From contig SKYG01000296.1 of NCBI GenBank assembly GCA_007128045.1, forward strand, positions 1-16,239: a stretch of DNA of 16,239 nucleotides, written 5' to 3'. The stretch is from Bacteroidales bacterium (GTDB taxonomy: Bacteria; Bacteroidota; Bacteroidia; Bacteroidales; UBA7960). The position numbers and the translations under genes were made by a program. The notes below the pieces were generated by a model. The model was given only the letters and a program-made list of their open reading frames with translations. It did not search any database and was not told the origin of the DNA. Positions 14,200-16,239 of this stretch are shown piece by piece (the first letter of the stretch is position 1; the number at the start of each line of letters is the position of its first letter).

Positions 14200-15537
14200 A
14201 TGAACTTAGAGTTAATCATGTCCGACCTGGAAAAGCGCAATCCGGGTCAGCCTGAATTTTTACAGGCTGTAAAAGAGGTTTTAGAGACAATTATCGATGT
14301 GGTTTCGGAAAATCCCAAGTACGATGCCGCCAATATTATTGAGCGGATCGTAGAACCTGACAGGGTGATCACCTTCAAGGTGCAATGGATAGATGATAAG
14401 GGAAGGGTTCATGTGAACAGGGGTTACCGTGTGCAGTTTAACAATGCCATCGGGCCATACAAGGGGGGTATCCGCTTTCACCCCAGTGTGACCCTGGGCG
14501 GTTTAAAGTTTCTTGGTTTCGAGCAGACCTTCAAGAACAGCCTTACCACGCTTCCTATGGGTGGTGCCAAGGGGGGCAGCGACTTCGACCCCAAGGGCAA
14601 GTCAAATGCTGAGATCATGCGTTTTTGCCAGGCATTTATGGCTGAATTATACAAGTATATAGGCCCGGATAAAGATATACCTGCCGGTGATATCGGCGTG
14701 GGTGGCCGTGAGGTAGGATACATGTTTGGGATGTATAAGAAATTGGTGGGCGATCATAATGGCGTTTTCACCGGGAAAGGCCGCAACTGGGGCGGCAGCT
14801 TGATCCGTCCTGAAGCCACAGGCTTTGGCAACGTCTTCTTCGCGGAGGAGATGCTGAAGACCCGCGGAGAGTCAATGAAAGGCAAGATCGTAGCCGTATC
14901 AGGTTTTGGCAATGTGTCATGGGGCTCTATCATCAAGGCCAACCAGCTTGGCGCCAGGGTGGTAACCATCAGTGGTCCGGATGGCTATGTGTATGACCCC
15001 GATGGTATAAGTGGCGATAAGGTAGATTACCTGTTGGAGCTACGGGCATCAAACCAGGATATTGTTAAACCATATACATTTGAATACCCCAGCGCACAGT
15101 TCTTTGAAGGCAAGCGACCCTGGGAGGTAAAATGCGATGTTGCCCTGCCATGTGCCATCCAGAATGAGTTAAACCTGCAAGACGCACAAAACCTGGTTAA
15201 CAATGGGGTGATGTGTGTGTCTGAAGGAGCCAATATGCCTTGTACCCCTGAAGCCATGGAGTTGTTTCTTGAGCATAAAGTACTTTATGGGCCTGGAAAG
15301 GCTTCCAATGCAGGCGGCGTAGCCACCTCCGGACTGGAACAGACCCAGAATGCGCAGAAGCTGAACTGGGCGGCCGAAGAGGTAGAAGCCAAACTACATA
15401 GCATCATGTGTAACATACATGAGGCATGCGTAAAATATGGCCGTGAAGAAGATGGCTACGTGAATTATGTAAAAGGCGCCAACGTGGCCGGGTTTATTAA
15501 AGTGGCCGATGCCATGATTGACCAGGGGGTTATTTGA
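14200..15537 (+). CDS. gdhA: Glutamate dehydrogenase, NAD-type (hexameric family)
   Basis: A 445-aa member of the same family as the gene at 6012-7352 but clearly diverged from it. Catalytic residues are intact: K88 in GPYKGGIRFHP, K112 in FKNSLT, K124 in GGAKGGSDFDPKG, D163 in PAGDIGVGG. The cofactor region reads AVSGFGNVSWGS (232-243) and VTISGPDGYVYDPDGIS (255-271), wording I know from the NAD-dependent Clostridium symbiosum enzyme and Bacteroides GDHs. The acidic S-D-S of the first GDH is replaced by S-G-P. NAD preference, and hence a catabolic or fermentative role, is inferred. The last glycine of the first dinucleotide motif region is followed by NVSW, unlike NVAQ in the other copy. It is the last gene of the block; a 346-bp repeat-filled spacer follows. 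Confidence 0.95.
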   Translation: MNLELIMSDLEKRNPGQPEFLQAVKEVLETIIDVVSENPKYDAANIIERIVEPDRVITFKVQWIDDKGRVHVNRGYRVQFNNAIGPYKGGIRFHPSVTLGGLKFLGFEQTFKNSLTTLPMGGAKGGSDFDPKGKSNAEIMRFCQAFMAELYKYIGPDKDIPAGDIGVGGREVGYMFGMYKKLVGDHNGVFTGKGRNWGGSLIRPEATGFGNVFFAEEMLKTRGESMKGKIVAVSGFGNVSWGSIIKANQLGARVVTISGPDGYVYDPDGISGDKVDYLLELRASNQDIVKPYTFEYPSAQFFEGKRPWEVKCDVALPCAIQNELNLQDAQNLVNNGVMCVSEGANMPCTPEAMELFLEHKVLYGPGKASNAGGVATSGLEQTQNAQKLNWAAEEVEAKLHSIMCNIHEACVKYGREEDGYVNYVKGANVAGFIKVADAMIDQGVI

Positions 15538-15545
15538 TGGGTCTG

Positions 15546-15579
15546 GAATTGAGAATTGTGAATTGAGAATTGAGAATTA
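15546..15579. repeat. Short tandem repeat of GAATTGAGAATT words
   Basis: Repeated GAATTGAGAATT and GAATTGTGAATT words begin 9 bp after the GDH stop. The spacer 15538-15883 (346 bp) contains this repeat, four palindromic elements, one 48-bp element and a lone ACCGCAG word; I see no gene in it. Confidence 0.75.
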
Positions 15580-15603
15580 CTGGATTGCGGAGTCACGCTG
15601 TAT

Positions 15604-15623
15604 GGACAGGGCTTGACCTGTCC
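15604..15623. repeat. GGACAGG...CCTGTCC palindromic element, copy 2
   Basis: GGACAGGGCTTGACCTGTCC: 7-bp arms around GCTTGA. It is identical over 20 bp to the copy at 15651-15670. Confidence 0.88.
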
Positions 15624-15650
15624 ACGAATCACCGCAGATTGGCACCGTAG

Positions 15651-15670
15651 GGACAGGGCTTGACCTGTCC
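15651..15670. repeat. GGACAGG...CCTGTCC palindromic element, copy 3
   Basis: Identical to copy 2 over 20 bp and preceded by CCGTAG. That left flank is the complement of CTACGG, which follows copy 4, suggesting that the full element once had 13-bp arms CCGTAGGGACAGG and CCTGTCCCTACGG. Confidence 0.88.
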
Positions 15671-15700
15671 TCAAAGGGTTGCCAGGTTACGGGGTTGCCA

Positions 15701-15748
15701 GTTCATAGCACCCTGTCATCTCGAGCGTAGCGAGAGATACCCTACAGA
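15701..15748. repeat. 48-bp dispersed element with small hairpin (copy 2)
   Basis: Matches 3762-3809 in 43 of 48 positions with no gaps. Its core at 15719-15737 folds with TCTC paired to GAGA and GC paired to GC. Four of the five differences from copy 1 form two compensating base-pair changes and the fifth is in the loop. Confidence 0.85.
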
Positions 15749-15767
15749 TCGAAGACTAACAGGTTGC

Positions 15768-15787
15768 GGACAGGCCTAGTCCTGTCC
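15768..15787. repeat. GGACAGG...CCTGTCC palindromic element, copy 4
   Basis: GGACAGGCCTAGTCCTGTCC: the same 7-bp arms as copies 2 and 3 but with centre CCTAGT, close to the reverse complement orientation of the element. It is followed by CTACGG. Confidence 0.85.
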
Positions 15788-15812
15788 CTACGGAGGATGC
15801 AATTATGTTTCG

Positions 15813-15832
15813 GGGCAGGCCCAGTCCTGCCC
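15813..15832. repeat. GGGCAGG...CCTGCCC palindromic element, compensated variant
   Basis: GGGCAGGCCCAGTCCTGCCC: compared with copy 4, the A in the left arm is G and the matching T in the right arm is C, so the stem is preserved. It lies 51 bp before the NuoE-type start codon. Confidence 0.85.
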
Positions 15833-15883
15833 TTACAAAAGCATCCAATTGTTCAACAGGCAACCTGCAATTGAAAATAAATT

Positions 15884-16239
15884 ATGCCACGGATAAAAAG
15901 AACATTAGAACGATTAGAGCCTGCTGAAATGCCGGCAGCTGTTGATTTATCGCTGATGGATCCGGTAATTGAGACATATAAAGGGATGAGAGGGAACCTA
16001 ATACCCTTGTTGCAGCATACCCAGGATATTTACGGGTATATACCACATGAGGCATTTGTTAAGATACACACAGAAACCGGTTTGGAGCTCAATGAAATGT
16101 ACGGTGTTGCCACATTCTATGCCCAGTTCCGGTTGGTGCCGGCCGGCAAACATATCATCAAGATGTGTCATGGAACGGCCTGCCATGTGCAACAGGTTAC
16201 AGCCATTACCGATGAGTTGTTGGATATGCTGGAGGTAAA
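15884..16239 (+). CDS. nuoE: NuoE-type 2Fe-2S subunit of NADH dehydrogenase or hydrogenase, 5' part
   Basis: The frame opens with ATG at 15884 and stays open to the window end, giving 118 codons of an expected 150-170. The protein has the thioredoxin-like NuoE fold signature: LLQHTQDIYGYIPHEAF (42-58), ELNEMYGVATFYAQF (68-82) and MCHGTACHV (94-102), which carries the first two cluster-binding cysteines, C95 and C100. The other two cysteines should lie beyond the edge. NuoE subunits work with NuoF-type flavoproteins in complex I, or in NADH-dependent electron-bifurcating [FeFe] hydrogenases and formate dehydrogenases; the following genes, not visible here, decide which. The N-terminal 25 residues before LMDPVIETY are not part of the core, and M16 is an alternative start. 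Confidence 0.88.
   Translation, partial: MPRIKRTLERLEPAEMPAAVDLSLMDPVIETYKGMRGNLIPLLQHTQDIYGYIPHEAFVKIHTETGLELNEMYGVATFYAQFRLVPAGKHIIKMCHGTACHVQQVTAITDELLDMLEV

Overview
This looks like a chromosomal segment from a member of the Bacteroidetes, probably an anaerobic environmental lineage. The evidence is the lack of Shine-Dalgarno sequences, several promoter matches to the phylum's TTTG-N19-21-TAnnTTTG consensus, Bacteroidales-like glutamate dehydrogenases, and intergenic regions full of short palindromic and tandem repeats. The genus cannot be named from the sequence alone. Nine protein-coding genes are supported. No RNA gene, CRISPR array, prophage or insertion sequence is visible.

Layout. 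1-161: tandem 49-bp repeats. 162-3037 (minus): a two-gene operon, murL then a murD-type ligase, which matches the alternative MurD2/MurL route for placing D-glutamate in peptidoglycan: L-Glu is ligated first, then epimerised on the nucleotide precursor. 3144-3710 (plus): a divergent UPF0301/YqgE (AlgH-like) gene. 3866-4375 (minus): shikimate kinase. 4628-5701 (plus): a non-hydrolysing UDP-GlcNAc 2-epimerase-family gene. 5702-6011: repeat-rich convergent spacer with a long hairpin. 6012-15537: a near-symmetrical block in which two different glutamate dehydrogenases flank two tandem paralogues of a large signalling-type protein. Each large protein has receiver-like domains, a PPDK/PEP-synthase-type ATP-grasp domain and a conserved C-terminal domain; neither has the phosphohistidine or PEP-binding domain of true PPDK or PEP synthase. 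15538-15883: repeat-rich spacer. 15884-end (plus): start of a NuoE-type 2Fe-2S subunit, cut by the window edge.

How the genes may work together. The outer GDH (6012-7352) has E. coli-like NADP-binding features and the other (14200-15537) has Clostridium symbiosum-like NAD-binding features, so the block may balance glutamate synthesis and breakdown. The two receiver/ATP-grasp proteins are placed to regulate or be regulated with them, but their substrate is unknown. The murL/murD2 pair uses L-glutamate directly, which would make a separate glutamate racemase unnecessary if none exists elsewhere in the genome. The two strongest leads are the murL/murD2 operon outside its first-described setting and the GDH/receiver-ATP-grasp block.
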